Origin: Nocardia goodfellowii
GTDB taxonomy: Bacteria; Actinomycetota; Actinomycetes; Mycobacteriales; Mycobacteriaceae
Direction of reading: 5' to 3'
DNA length: 64,000 bases
NCBI RefSeq assembly: GCF_017875645.1
Contig: NZ_JAGGMR010000001.1
Location: 5,022,001-5,086,000, forward strand
A model generated the notes under the pieces. It did not search any database and had not been told where the DNA came from. It saw only the letters and a program-made list of their open reading frames with translations. How positions within the stretch are numbered: the stretch's first letter is position 1; each line of letters starts with the position of its first letter. The translations under genes were made by a program, and so were the position numbers. This document shows positions 8,789 to 16,633 of the stretch, in pieces.

Positions 8789-9670
8789 ATGTTGTCACTG
8801 GAACAGGTGCGTGGATTCGTGGCGGTAGCCGAGGAATGCAGTTTCCGGCGTGCGGCGGAACGACTGCGGATGACGCAGCCGCCGCTGAGCCGGCAGATCC
8901 AGAAGCTCGAACGAGATATCGGTGTCGTGCTTTTCGATCGCTCCCAACGGCGAGTGACCCTGACCCCGGCCGGGGCGGCCTTCCTGGTGGAGGCCCGCCG
9001 GCTGCTCGCACTGGCCGACGCCGCGCCGAGTATGGCGCGGCTGGTAGCGACCGGGCATACCGGAACAGTGCGGGTCGGGTTCACCGCCGCCTCGGGATTC
9101 GCCTTCCTCGGCCGGTTTCTCAACCACCTCGAACAGACGCTGCCCGATATCGAGCTGGTGCTCAGCGAGCAGGTCAGCGCCGACCAACTCGAGGACCTGC
9201 GCAGCGGCAAACTGGATCTGGCACTGGTCCGCCCCATGTTCGACCGCACCGAATTCGATTCGCGGCTGGTGCATTCCGAACCGCTCGTGCTAGTCGTGCC
9301 GAAGGACCACCGGCTGGCCGACGAAAAACGGGTACCGATCGAGGCGCTGTCCGGCGAGAATCTGCTGGTCTTCGCTCCCGGCCCGGCCCACTACTTCGCC
9401 GAACTGCTGCAACGGGTACTGGCTCGGGTGCACTACACCTCGACCCACCAGATCGCCCAGGTGCACACCATGCTCGCGCTCGTGGCCGCCGGCCGGGGGC
9501 TGGCCATCGTGCCCGGATCGACCGCGCAGCTACGCCCCGACGGTCTGCGGTTCCGTCCGCTGGACGGAGTCACCGAGCAGGCGGTGCTGTACGCGGTGTG
9601 GCGGCGCGAGCAGGTCAACCCGGCGCTGCGCCGCGTCGTCGGTCTGCTCGCGACCGTGCCACCCGACTGA
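8789..9670 (+). CDS. LysR-family transcriptional regulator
   Basis: This 293-aa regulator has an N-terminal winged helix-turn-helix (about residues 1-60: LSLEQVRGFVAVAEE, FRRAAERLRMTQPPLSRQIQ, LFDRSQRRVTLTPAG) and a LysR effector-binding domain from about residue 90 (VRVGFTAASGF, LVVPKDHRLA, VAAGRGLAIVPGS). It probably senses an intermediate of the neighbouring pathway and controls both the divergent importer operon and the catabolic genes 46 bp downstream. The ATG at 8789 is chosen because the HTH starts immediately after it and AGAGG lies about 12 bp upstream. Longer in-frame starts would add residues with no family counterpart. Confidence 0.92.
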   Translation: MLSLEQVRGFVAVAEECSFRRAAERLRMTQPPLSRQIQKLERDIGVVLFDRSQRRVTLTPAGAAFLVEARRLLALADAAPSMARLVATGHTGTVRVGFTAASGFAFLGRFLNHLEQTLPDIELVLSEQVSADQLEDLRSGKLDLALVRPMFDRTEFDSRLVHSEPLVLVVPKDHRLADEKRVPIEALSGENLLVFAPGPAHYFAELLQRVLARVHYTSTHQIAQVHTMLALVAAGRGLAIVPGSTAQLRPDGLRFRPLDGVTEQAVLYAVWRREQVNPALRRVVGLLATVPPD

Positions 9671-9716
9671 TCCCCACGTCTGATTTCACCTCACACCGAT
9701 CAAGGAGACGACGTCC

Positions 9717-10646
9717 ATGTCACACATGCCCGCCAAGGAACTAGGCCCCGCGCTGGGTAGCGGATTGCTCTCGTTCCCGGTGACCCACTTCGATGCCGAT
9801 CTCGCCTTCGACGAGCCGGCCTACCGGGACCACATCGGCTGGCTGGCCCAGTACGACGTCGCCGGACTGTTCGCGGCCGGCGGCACCGGCGAGGGGTTCT
9901 CCCTGACACCCGATGAGATCGACCGGGTGGTGCGCGCGGCGGTCGGCGAAACGGCGGGCCGGATACCCGTGGTCGCACCCGCGACGGCCGGCACCGCCGC
10001 GGCGGTCGCGCAGGCACGAGCCGCCGAAGCGGCCGGCGCCGACGGGATTCTGCTGCTGCCTCCGTATCTGGTCGAAGCGAACGCGGACGGGCTGGTCGAA
10101 CACGTGGCCGCGGTCTGCGCCGCCACTTCGCTCGGGGTGATCTTCTACAGCCGCGCGAACGCGGTCTGTGACGATGTCACGGTGGCTCGCATGGCCGACC
10201 GCTGCCCCAATCTGATCGGGTTCAAAGACGGTGTCGGCAATATCGAGATGATGACCCGGATCTTCGCCCGGCTCGGTGACCGCCTGACCTACATCGGCGG
10301 ACTGCCGACGGCCGAGGCCTTCGCCCTGCCCTACACCGAACTCGGTGTGACGACCTACTCCTCGGCGATCTTCAATTTCATTCCCGAGTTCGCGCTCGAC
10401 TTCTACGCCGCCGTGCGGGCGCGGGACCAGGCCGCGGTGTACGGCTATCTGCGTGACTTCGTCATTCCCTACCTCGATATCCGCGACCGCAAGCCCGGAT
10501 ACGCGGTATCCATCATCAAAGCGGGATTGGCGGCGGTGGGTCGCCCGCCGGGTCCGGTACGGCCCCCGCTGACCGACCTCACCGATAGCGAGTTCGCCGA
10601 TCTCTCCGCCCTCGTGGATACCGTCACGGCTCTGAAAATCGCCTGA
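9717..10646 (+). CDS. kdgD: 5-dehydro-4-deoxyglucarate dehydratase (DapA-superfamily)
   Basis: This 309-aa class I aldolase-fold enzyme dehydrates and decarboxylates 5-dehydro-4-deoxy-D-glucarate to 2,5-dioxopentanoate in D-glucarate/galactarate catabolism. Seen: GTGEGFSLT (the GTGE form typical of KDGDH rather than GTTGE of DapA), Tyr144 in VIFYSRAN and Schiff-base Lys170 in [10 protein letters not shown]. Length is normal for the family (about 300-320). The start is supported by AAGGAG at 9702-9707, nine bases before the ATG. The product is the substrate of the aldehyde dehydrogenase encoded 22 bp downstream. The preceding step (glucarate or galactarate dehydratase) is not in the window. 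Confidence 0.88.
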   Translation: MSHMPAKELGPALGSGLLSFPVTHFDADLAFDEPAYRDHIGWLAQYDVAGLFAAGGTGEGFSLTPDEIDRVVRAAVGETAGRIPVVAPATAGTAAAVAQARAAEAAGADGILLLPPYLVEANADGLVEHVAAVCAATSLGVIFYSRANAVCDDVTVARMADRCPNLIGFKDGVGNIEMMTRIFARLGDRLTYIGGLPTAEAFALPYTELGVTTYSSAIFNFIPEFALDFYAAVRARDQAAVYGYLRDFVIPYLDIRDRKPGYAVSIIKAGLAAVGRPPGPVRPPLTDLTDSEFADLSALVDTVTALKIA

Positions 10647-10668
10647 AAAACGCTGAAGGACAACAACT

Positions 10669-12117
10669 ATGGACACCACCCCGGACCAGGTCGACCGCAT
10701 CGTCACCGCGGCGGCGAAGGCGGCGCTGCCACTGTCGGAATCGACGCCCGTCGAACGGGCGCGATGGTTGCGTGCGGCCGCCGACGCCCTCGATGCCGCC
10801 GCCGGCGAGCTGATCCCCCTGGCCGTGCGCGAAACGCATCTGCTCGAGCAGCCGCGCTTGCGCTCGGAACTCACCCGCACCACATTCCAGCTCCGGCTGT
10901 TCGCCGACGTGCTCACCGATGGTGAATACCTGCGCGCCACGGTCGATCACGCGGATCCGGACTGGCCGATGGGGCCGCGCCCCGATCTGCGGCGCATGGT
11001 CGTGCCGATCGGCCCGACCCTGGTGTTCGCGGCGAGCAATTTCCCCTTCACCCTCAGTGTCGCCGGGCACGACACCGCGGCCGCCCTCGCGGCCGGCTGC
11101 CCGGTCGTGCTCAAAGCGCACCCCGGTCATCCGGAGTTGTCGGCCCGTACCGCCGACATCCTGGTGGCCGCTTTGACCGAAGCCGGTGCGCCGCAGCACA
11201 GTTTCGCACTGATCTTCGGCATGGACGCGGGCGTCACCGCGTTGCGCCATCCGGAGATCGCCGCGGCGGCGTTCACCGGATCGGTGGCCGGTGGCCGCGC
11301 GCTCTTCGATATCGCCGCCGCCCGCCCGCGGCCGATCCCGTTCTACGGCGAACTCGGCAGTCTCAACCCGGTAGTGGTCACCCCCGGTGCGGTCCAGGCC
11401 CGCGGCCCGGAGATCGCCGCGGGATTCGTCTCCTCGTTCACCCTCGGCGCGGGGCAGTTCTGTACCAAACCCGGTCTGCTGCTGCTCCCCGAAGGACACG
11501 GCCTGACCGATGCGCTGCGTAACGAGGTGGCGGCCGTCCCCGCCCAGCGGATGCTGAACGACCGCATCGCCGGCGGCTATCGCTCCACACTGGCTGCCTT
11601 GCTCAAACAGCCTGCGGTGCAAGCGATCTCGGTGCCCACCGGCGATGCTGAATCCGTCGAACCCACCCTGTTGCGTGTCCGTGCCGCCGACTTCCACGCT
11701 GACGCCGAGGAATTGCGTACCGAATGCTTCGGGCCGGAGTCGCTCGTGGTCGAATACGCCGATACCGCCGAACTTCGTGGCGTCCTCGAAGAACTCGAGC
11801 CCGGCCTCACCGCTACCGTGCACGCCGAAGACGACGAGCTCGAGGAGATACGTCCGCTGCTGCCCGCCCTCACCCGGCTGGCCGGCCGCTTGGTCTGGAA
11901 TGGCTGGCCCACCGGCATAACGCTCAGCTGGGCCCAGCAACACGGCGGACCATATCCCGCCACCACCGCACCGACCGCGACCTCGATGGGCACCGCGGCG
12001 ATCGAGCGGTTCCTGCGCCCGGTCGCCTGGCAGGAATTCCCGGACGCGCTACTCCCACCGGCACTGCGCGAAGCCAACCCATGGCATGTTCCCCGGCGCG
12101 TCGACGGGAAGCGCTGA
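10669..12117 (+). CDS. 2,5-dioxovalerate (alpha-ketoglutaric semialdehyde)-type aldehyde dehydrogenase
   Basis: This 482-aa NAD(P)-dependent aldehyde dehydrogenase oxidises 2,5-dioxopentanoate to 2-oxoglutarate, the final step of the hexarate route. Seen: FAASNFPFTLSVAG (cofactor and substrate channel), FTGSVAGGRAL (nucleotide binding), general-base Glu228 in FYGELGSLNPVVV and nucleophile Cys265 in GAGQFCTKPG. The GxGQFCTKPG context and lack of a long C-terminal extension match the KGSADH subfamily. Assignment relies on this subfamily look plus adjacency to the KdgD gene (22-bp gap, same strand). ATG at 10669 follows AAGGACAAC. Other aldehyde substrates cannot be excluded. Confidence 0.86.
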   Translation: MDTTPDQVDRIVTAAAKAALPLSESTPVERARWLRAAADALDAAAGELIPLAVRETHLLEQPRLRSELTRTTFQLRLFADVLTDGEYLRATVDHADPDWPMGPRPDLRRMVVPIGPTLVFAASNFPFTLSVAGHDTAAALAAGCPVVLKAHPGHPELSARTADILVAALTEAGAPQHSFALIFGMDAGVTALRHPEIAAAAFTGSVAGGRALFDIAAARPRPIPFYGELGSLNPVVVTPGAVQARGPEIAAGFVSSFTLGAGQFCTKPGLLLLPEGHGLTDALRNEVAAVPAQRMLNDRIAGGYRSTLAALLKQPAVQAISVPTGDAESVEPTLLRVRAADFHADAEELRTECFGPESLVVEYADTAELRGVLEELEPGLTATVHAEDDELEEIRPLLPALTRLAGRLVWNGWPTGITLSWAQQHGGPYPATTAPTATSMGTAAIERFLRPVAWQEFPDALLPPALREANPWHVPRRVDGKR

Positions 12118-12143
12118 CAACGGTGCGTGCGTAAGGTCGAGGC

Positions 12144-12521
12144 ATGGAACGGGCGCCTCAGGTACTGGTGATCGGTCTCGATCCGTATCGGGTGCCCGGC
12201 CCGTGGGATCCGGAGCCGGTGACCGCGGCGATCGAGGCCGGGCTCGCGCGATTCCGTGAGCACGGCGTCGGCGTGCGGGCCTGCCTGTTCGGCCTGGACG
12301 GCAGTGACGACATCATCGCGCTGCTCACCGATGCGCTGTGCGAGCGTGCCTGGGCGTGCGTGGTGGTCGGCGGCGGGCTGCGCACCGACAACGATCTGCT
12401 CGAGCTGTTCGAGCGGGTAGTTCATCTGGTGCGGCAGCACGCGCCGCAGGCCGCGATCGCCTTCAACGCCGCCCCGGACGATACCTTCGACGCGGCCGCC
12501 CGCTGGCTCGAGCTCGGGTAG
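12144..12521 (+). CDS. Small conserved-looking hypothetical protein
   Basis: This 125-aa soluble protein begins APQVLVIGLDPYRVPGPWDP and has alternating strand and helix character (VLVIGLD, GVRACLFGLDG, WACVVVGGGLR, AAIAFNAAPDDTF), suggesting a small Rossmann-like or flavodoxin-like fold. I do not recognise the family or any catalytic motif. The ATG follows AAGGTCGAGG with suitable spacing. It lies 26 bp after the aldehyde dehydrogenase on the same strand and may be cotranscribed with it, but nothing in the protein ties it to hexarate metabolism. It ends 15 bp before a convergent gene. Confidence 0.7.
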   Translation: MERAPQVLVIGLDPYRVPGPWDPEPVTAAIEAGLARFREHGVGVRACLFGLDGSDDIIALLTDALCERAWACVVVGGGLRTDNDLLELFERVVHLVRQHAPQAAIAFNAAPDDTFDAAARWLELG

Positions 12522-12536
12522 CCCGTTGGCTCGGGC

Positions 12537-13256
12537 TCAGCGCCGCGTTGCCAGGTAGATCGTCGCCGAGGAGCGGCCGCGGGTGATCGGGTTGTCGAAG
12601 TACACGCGCTCGGCCTCGACGTCGGCGAACGCCGAGCCCAGCACGGCGAGGAATTGCTCGTCGGGTGCGTCGTCGGACCACATCGCGAATATCCCGCCCG
12701 GGACGATGTGGGTCGCCATGGCCCGCAAACCCTCGGGCGTGTAGAAGGCGGAATGCGGCTGGTGCAGTACGTGCCGGGGGGAATGATCGATATCGAGCAG
12801 GACCGCGTCGTAGGTCCGTCCCGGCCGCCGGGAATCGAAGCCTTCCGCGCTCGTCGCCGCCGCGAAGAAGTCCGCGCATGTCACCTGAATCCGGTTGTCG
12901 GACAACAGTCCCGCCGTTTCGGGCAGCAGTTGCTCGGCATGCCAGTCGATGACCGCCTGGGAGTACTCGACCACGGTCAGCTCCCGTATCCGGTTGTCGG
13001 TCAAGGCTTCTCGCGCGGTATACCCCAACCCCAGACCGCCGACGACCACGTCGAGGTCCGTCCCCGGAGTGCGCGCCAAGCCCAGTCGCGCCAATTCGCG
13101 CTCGCCGGTGGTGAACAGGCTCGACATCAAGAACTCGTCGCCGAGTTTGACCTCGTAGACATCCATGCGCACGGTCGGATCGAACCGGCGGCGCAAGCTG
13201 ATCTCACCCATCGGGGTCTGCCGCCAGCCCAACTCCTCGAATCGCGCGCTCATCAT
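12537..13256 (-). CDS. Spermidine-synthase-like (SAM-fold) protein
   Basis: This 239-aa protein has the Rossmann core of the spermidine synthase/methyltransferase superfamily: VVVGGLGLGYTAREAL (cofactor glycine loop), LTVVEYSQAVIDWH (acidic end of strand 2), YDAVLLDIDHSP (strand 4 with Asp) and GIFAMWSDDAPDEQF. It lacks a recognisable putrescine-binding loop, so aminopropyl transfer is not assured. Many actinobacterial proteins of this type are annotated only as spermidine-synthase-like. Two adjacent ATGs (13256 and 13253) are possible starts. It is convergent with the small hypothetical gene, leaving a 15-bp gap. Confidence 0.78.
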   Translation of the reverse strand: MMSARFEELGWRQTPMGEISLRRRFDPTVRMDVYEVKLGDEFLMSSLFTTGERELARLGLARTPGTDLDVVVGGLGLGYTAREALTDNRIRELTVVEYSQAVIDWHAEQLLPETAGLLSDNRIQVTCADFFAAATSAEGFDSRRPGRTYDAVLLDIDHSPRHVLHQPHSAFYTPEGLRAMATHIVPGGIFAMWSDDAPDEQFLAVLGSAFADVEAERVYFDNPITRGRSSATIYLATRR

Positions 13257-13341
13257 CGAGACGATAGCCGAGCCCTATGTGTCGCCTCCGTTCAGCTGAC
13301 CTGCCACCGACCCGCACGCTCGACGAGTCGGCCGTTTGCGG

Positions 13342-15435
13342 CTAGGACTGCTCCAACTGCCAATCCGGTGGCAGCCCATCGACCTTCACCGTCGTGCCTT
13401 CTGCGACGAGGGTGACCGAGGCCGAACCGAGTCGCAGGTCGGTCAGGCGCATCTGTCCGGCGCGCGCGGGCAGTCGCGGGGTGACGGTGAGGCTGTGCTC
13501 GGGCACGGATGGCGTCAGACCCAGGAACGAACGCATGATCAGCAAGGGTGACGCGCTGGCCCAGGCTTGCGGCGAACACGAGGTGGGGTACGGCACGGGC
13601 AGCCACAGGTCCTTACGGTCGAAGCCGCAGAACAGTTCCGGGGGTCGGCCGCCGAACGCCAGCACGGCTTCCACGAGCCCGGCCGAGAGTTGCTGCGCCA
13701 GCTCCACGGCACCCGGAATGTGTTGGTAGCGAAGGAGTCCGGCGACCGCGATAGCGGTGTCGTGTGGCCAGATGGAGCCGGTGTGATAGCCCATCGGGTT
13801 GTAGCGGCTCATCTTCGCGGACAGGGTGCGCAGTCCGAAACCGCTGTTCATGTCCGGCGCGGCGAGACGTTGGATGACGGCCGCGGCCCGCTCGTCGGGC
13901 ACGATGCCGGTCCACAGGCAGTGCGCGACATTGCTGGTGATGGCGTCGACCTGTCGCTTCTTCCGGTCCAGCGCGATCGCGTAGCAGCCGGCGTCGGGCA
14001 TCCAGAACGCCTCGTCGAAACGTTGCCGCAGTTCTTCCGCCTGGGCGCGCAGGCGGGTGGCGGTGGCACTGTCGCCGAAGGCCTCGGCCAGTTCCGCCCG
14101 GCCGAGGCGCGCCGCGTAGACGTAGCCCTGCACTTCACACAGCGCGATCGGCGGGTCGGCCAGCTGCCCGTCCGCGAAACTGATCGCGTCCCAGCTGTCC
14201 TTCCAACCCTGATTGGCCAGGCCCCGATCGGTTTTGCGCCGGTATTCGACGAATCCGTCGCCGTCGGCGTCACCGTATTCGTCGATCCAGGTCAGCGCGG
14301 CGTCGGCGGCGGGCAGCAGTTCTTTGACCGCGTTCTCGTCGATACCCCAGCGCCAGCATTCGGCGAGCAGCATGACGAACAGCGGGGTCGCGTCGACGGT
14401 CCCGTAGTAGACGCTGCCACCGAGTACCTGGTCACCTTTCGGGCCGTACCGCATCTCGTGCATGATGCGTCCCGGCTCCTCCTCGGTGAGCGGATCCTGT
14501 TTGTGCCCTTGCAGTTTCGCCAGCCGCCGTAGCGTGCCCAGGGCCAGGTCGGAGTCGAGCAGCAAGGCCATCCACGAGGTGAGCAGACTGTCGCGGCCGA
14601 ACAGCGCCATGAACCAGGGGGCACCGGCGGCGACGTAATCCGAGCCGTCCTCGGTGTCGGTCATGCGCAGCGCGCCGAGATCGCTTTCGGTGCGTTGCAG
14701 GATGGTGTTCAAGCCGGGGCCGTCGGCGGTCAGGCTGGTGGCGTTGGCGCGCCACTGCCGGATCTTGCCCGAAGGGCTGGCCTCGTTGTCGTCATGGACG
14801 TTGATCGGCACGGCGTGGTGTCCGACCAGCGGCTGGCATTCGATGGCGGTCTGCCAGCTGCCCTGACTGGGTACCACCACGTGCCAGGTGAGGTAGCCCG
14901 GATGGATGGTCGGGGCACCGGTCGCGGTGATCAGCAGCCCGATGCCGGTGTTCTCCCGGTCGCCCAGGCGGAGCGTGCCGTCGGTGACGCTGATCTCGCA
15001 TCCGGCGGTGTTCAACCGGCCGTCTTTGACCGAGAACAGATCGGCGAAATCGGAGTCGGCGGTCAGGGTGACGGTCAGCGCGGTGTCCTCGTCACCCAGA
15101 TTGCGGATGACGATCTTCTCGTGCATACCCTCGCCGATGATCCGGCGGCGCGTCACCAGGATCGTGGCGTCGGCGACGCCCTGCCGGGGTGGCACACGGG
15201 TGACGAAGGTGGTGCGGAAGGCCTCGGTGGGCAGTACCGCGAGTTGTTCGGGGGTGTGGCCGTCCAAACGCAGTTCCCAGCGGCTGAGCACGCGCGCGTC
15301 CCGGTAGAAGAAGCCTTGGGTGAGTCCGCCGTGGATGTCGCCGAGCTGGTCCGAGAGGCAGAACGTACCGGCCTCCACCATGGTCACCGTGCCACCGGCG
15401 GTGGTGGGCGGCGGCCCGGCGTTGAACACGGCCAC
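13342..15435 (-). CDS. Amylo-alpha-1,6-glucosidase / glycogen-debranching-type glycoside hydrolase
   Basis: This 697-aa protein has an N-terminal glycogen-debranching N-domain (about residues 10-230: MVEAGTFCLSDQLGDI, GFFYRDARVLSRWEL) and a C-terminal (alpha/alpha)6-barrel of the GH15/GH63 type. The barrel carries APWFMALFGRDSLLTSW, FVEYRRKTDRGLANQGWKDSW (acidic active-site region), CEVQGYVYAA, YNPMGYHTGSIWPHDTAI and a beta-sandwich tail. Such enzymes hydrolyse alpha-glucosidic bonds in glycogen, trehalose-like or glucosylglycerate-type substrates; the exact substrate cannot be read. No signal peptide is seen, so it is probably cytoplasmic. The start is a GTG at 15435 without a strong ribosome site; an ATG 18 codons in is an alternative. 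Confidence 0.85.
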   Translation of the reverse strand: MAVFNAGPPPTTAGGTVTMVEAGTFCLSDQLGDIHGGLTQGFFYRDARVLSRWELRLDGHTPEQLAVLPTEAFRTTFVTRVPPRQGVADATILVTRRRIIGEGMHEKIVIRNLGDEDTALTVTLTADSDFADLFSVKDGRLNTAGCEISVTDGTLRLGDRENTGIGLLITATGAPTIHPGYLTWHVVVPSQGSWQTAIECQPLVGHHAVPINVHDDNEASPSGKIRQWRANATSLTADGPGLNTILQRTESDLGALRMTDTEDGSDYVAAGAPWFMALFGRDSLLTSWMALLLDSDLALGTLRRLAKLQGHKQDPLTEEEPGRIMHEMRYGPKGDQVLGGSVYYGTVDATPLFVMLLAECWRWGIDENAVKELLPAADAALTWIDEYGDADGDGFVEYRRKTDRGLANQGWKDSWDAISFADGQLADPPIALCEVQGYVYAARLGRAELAEAFGDSATATRLRAQAEELRQRFDEAFWMPDAGCYAIALDRKKRQVDAITSNVAHCLWTGIVPDERAAAVIQRLAAPDMNSGFGLRTLSAKMSRYNPMGYHTGSIWPHDTAIAVAGLLRYQHIPGAVELAQQLSAGLVEAVLAFGGRPPELFCGFDRKDLWLPVPYPTSCSPQAWASASPLLIMRSFLGLTPSVPEHSLTVTPRLPARAGQMRLTDLRLGSASVTLVAEGTTVKVDGLPPDWQLEQS

Positions 15436-15837
15436 TACCGGATCACCACCGCGAGTTCACCGACGACTGGCTGGGGTCGATGCCGGGGCTGTCCGTGGTT
15501 CATTCTGACGCTCCTCACCGTTGGGTCGAGATGTGAGAGTCGAAATGATCGCAAGCTCGACTAACCGTCCCAGTGCGCGAAATGACAATCAACGCTCGGG
15601 CCAGATGGTCGCCCATCTGTAACTGGATGGTTATCCGGGAGTGCGCCGTCGAACTGCCCGCCGGTGGCGAACCGGCTCCGCCCCGCGACAGCCGCGCACT
15701 CGCGCACCGCCCGCTCGAGTGGCGCACGCCACACCACTGACCGGGCCGAAGTTGTTGTGGCCCTTGTATTCCGGGTACTGCCCCCTTGAACCGGCGCAAC
15801 GAGGCGTCAGCACCCGAGCAGACGAGGAGATGATCGT
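15436..15837. other. 402-bp intergenic region with a 7-bp dyad
   Basis: I see no convincing gene here. It lies between the glycosidase start (leftward) and the small membrane protein (rightward), so it should hold two divergent promoters. The clearest element is CAGATGG-TCGC-CCATCTG at 15602-15619, a perfect 7-bp inverted repeat with a four-base spacer, suitable as an operator or a short hairpin. No confident -35/-10 pair was identified. Confidence 0.4.
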
Positions 15838-15981
15838 GTGAACACCTCCTACTCCGGAACGCGCAAGCGCCCGCGGATCCAAGTGGCCGAGTGTTTCGGC
15901 TCGGCCCACTCCGCCTACCTGATCTTGGCGGTGTGGATCTCGCTCATCATCGCTGTGAGCTTGGCTTTAGCCCTGCTCTAG
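15838..15981 (+). CDS. 47-residue single-pass membrane protein (hypothetical)
   Basis: A GTG at 15838 opens a 48-codon frame. The N-terminal half is basic and polar (NTSYSGTRKRPRIQVAECF) and the C-terminal half is one hydrophobic helix (YLILAVWISLIIAVSLALAL), so a small single-pass membrane protein is predicted. The start is supported by GAGGAGA at 15823-15829, eight bases upstream. Its stop lies inside the end of the convergent padR gene (15-bp overlap of the 3' ends). I do not recognise a family; the ribosome site and clean helix are the reasons to call it. Confidence 0.6.
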   Translation: MNTSYSGTRKRPRIQVAECFGSAHSAYLILAVWISLIIAVSLALALL

Positions 15982-16611
15982 CGCATCAGATGTCGCCGGA
16001 ATCGCGCTGATCGCGGGTTCGGCGGCATGCAGGCGCTGCCAGAACTGGCCCAGCGCCGCAGGGTCGGACGCGAGGAGATCGCGGAACCGTTCGATGAAGC
16101 GCTGTTCGGCTTCGATCAGTTCGAGCCGATAGTGGTATTCGATGAGGAACAGAGGCTCGACATCGTGCGCCGCCGCCAGCACGGCGCGCTGGTGCCGGGC
16201 CTGCTCGGTGAGGGAGTGCAGCCGTCGTTCGAGCAGGGCGGGGACTTCCTGGGGCGGCAGGACAACGATGAGCGACAGGGCGGCCTCGAATTTCCGGTAC
16301 TCCTTACCGGGAACCGCGACCATGTCGCGCAGCTGTTCGCGCAGGCGGATTTGCCCGGTTTCGGTGGGGGCGTAGACGGTGCGTTCGGGGCGCTGGCCGG
16401 TGCGTTCGGTGCCCACTGCGGCGATGTATCCCGCACGCGCGAGTTGGTCGACGACCATATAGAGCGAAGCGTGTTTGTACTCGATGTTGCGGTCGGCGTT
16501 GCGTTGCTTGAGGAGCTTGCCGATCTCGTAGGGGTGCATAGGGCGTTCGATGAGGTAGGCCAGCACGGTGAGAGCGAGCAGGTTGTGCAGCGGGTCCCGC
16601 CGATTTACCAC
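15967..16611 (-). CDS. PadR-family transcriptional regulator
   Basis: This 214-aa repressor has the N-terminal PadR winged helix (about residues 8-85: LLALTVLAYLIERPMHPYEIGKLL split across the first helices, YKHASLYMVVDQLARAGYI, RTVYAPTETGQ) and a helical C-terminal dimerisation domain rich in Arg and Glu. The start is the GTG at 16611, preceded by GAGGAGG. It lies 22 bp after the membrane-fused reductase gene on the same strand, so the pair is an operon. PadR proteins usually repress their own operon and respond to phenolic acids or related ligands. The perfect palindrome at 18474-18491 before the reductase is the likely target. Confidence 0.9.
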   Translation of the reverse strand: MVNRRDPLHNLLALTVLAYLIERPMHPYEIGKLLKQRNADRNIEYKHASLYMVVDQLARAGYIAAVGTERTGQRPERTVYAPTETGQIRLREQLRDMVAVPGKEYRKFEAALSLIVVLPPQEVPALLERRLHSLTEQARHQRAVLAAAHDVEPLFLIEYHYRLELIEAEQRFIERFRDLLASDPAALGQFWQRLHAAEPAISAIPATSDALEQG

Positions 16612-16633
16612 GGGACCCTCCTCGCTCAGCCGG

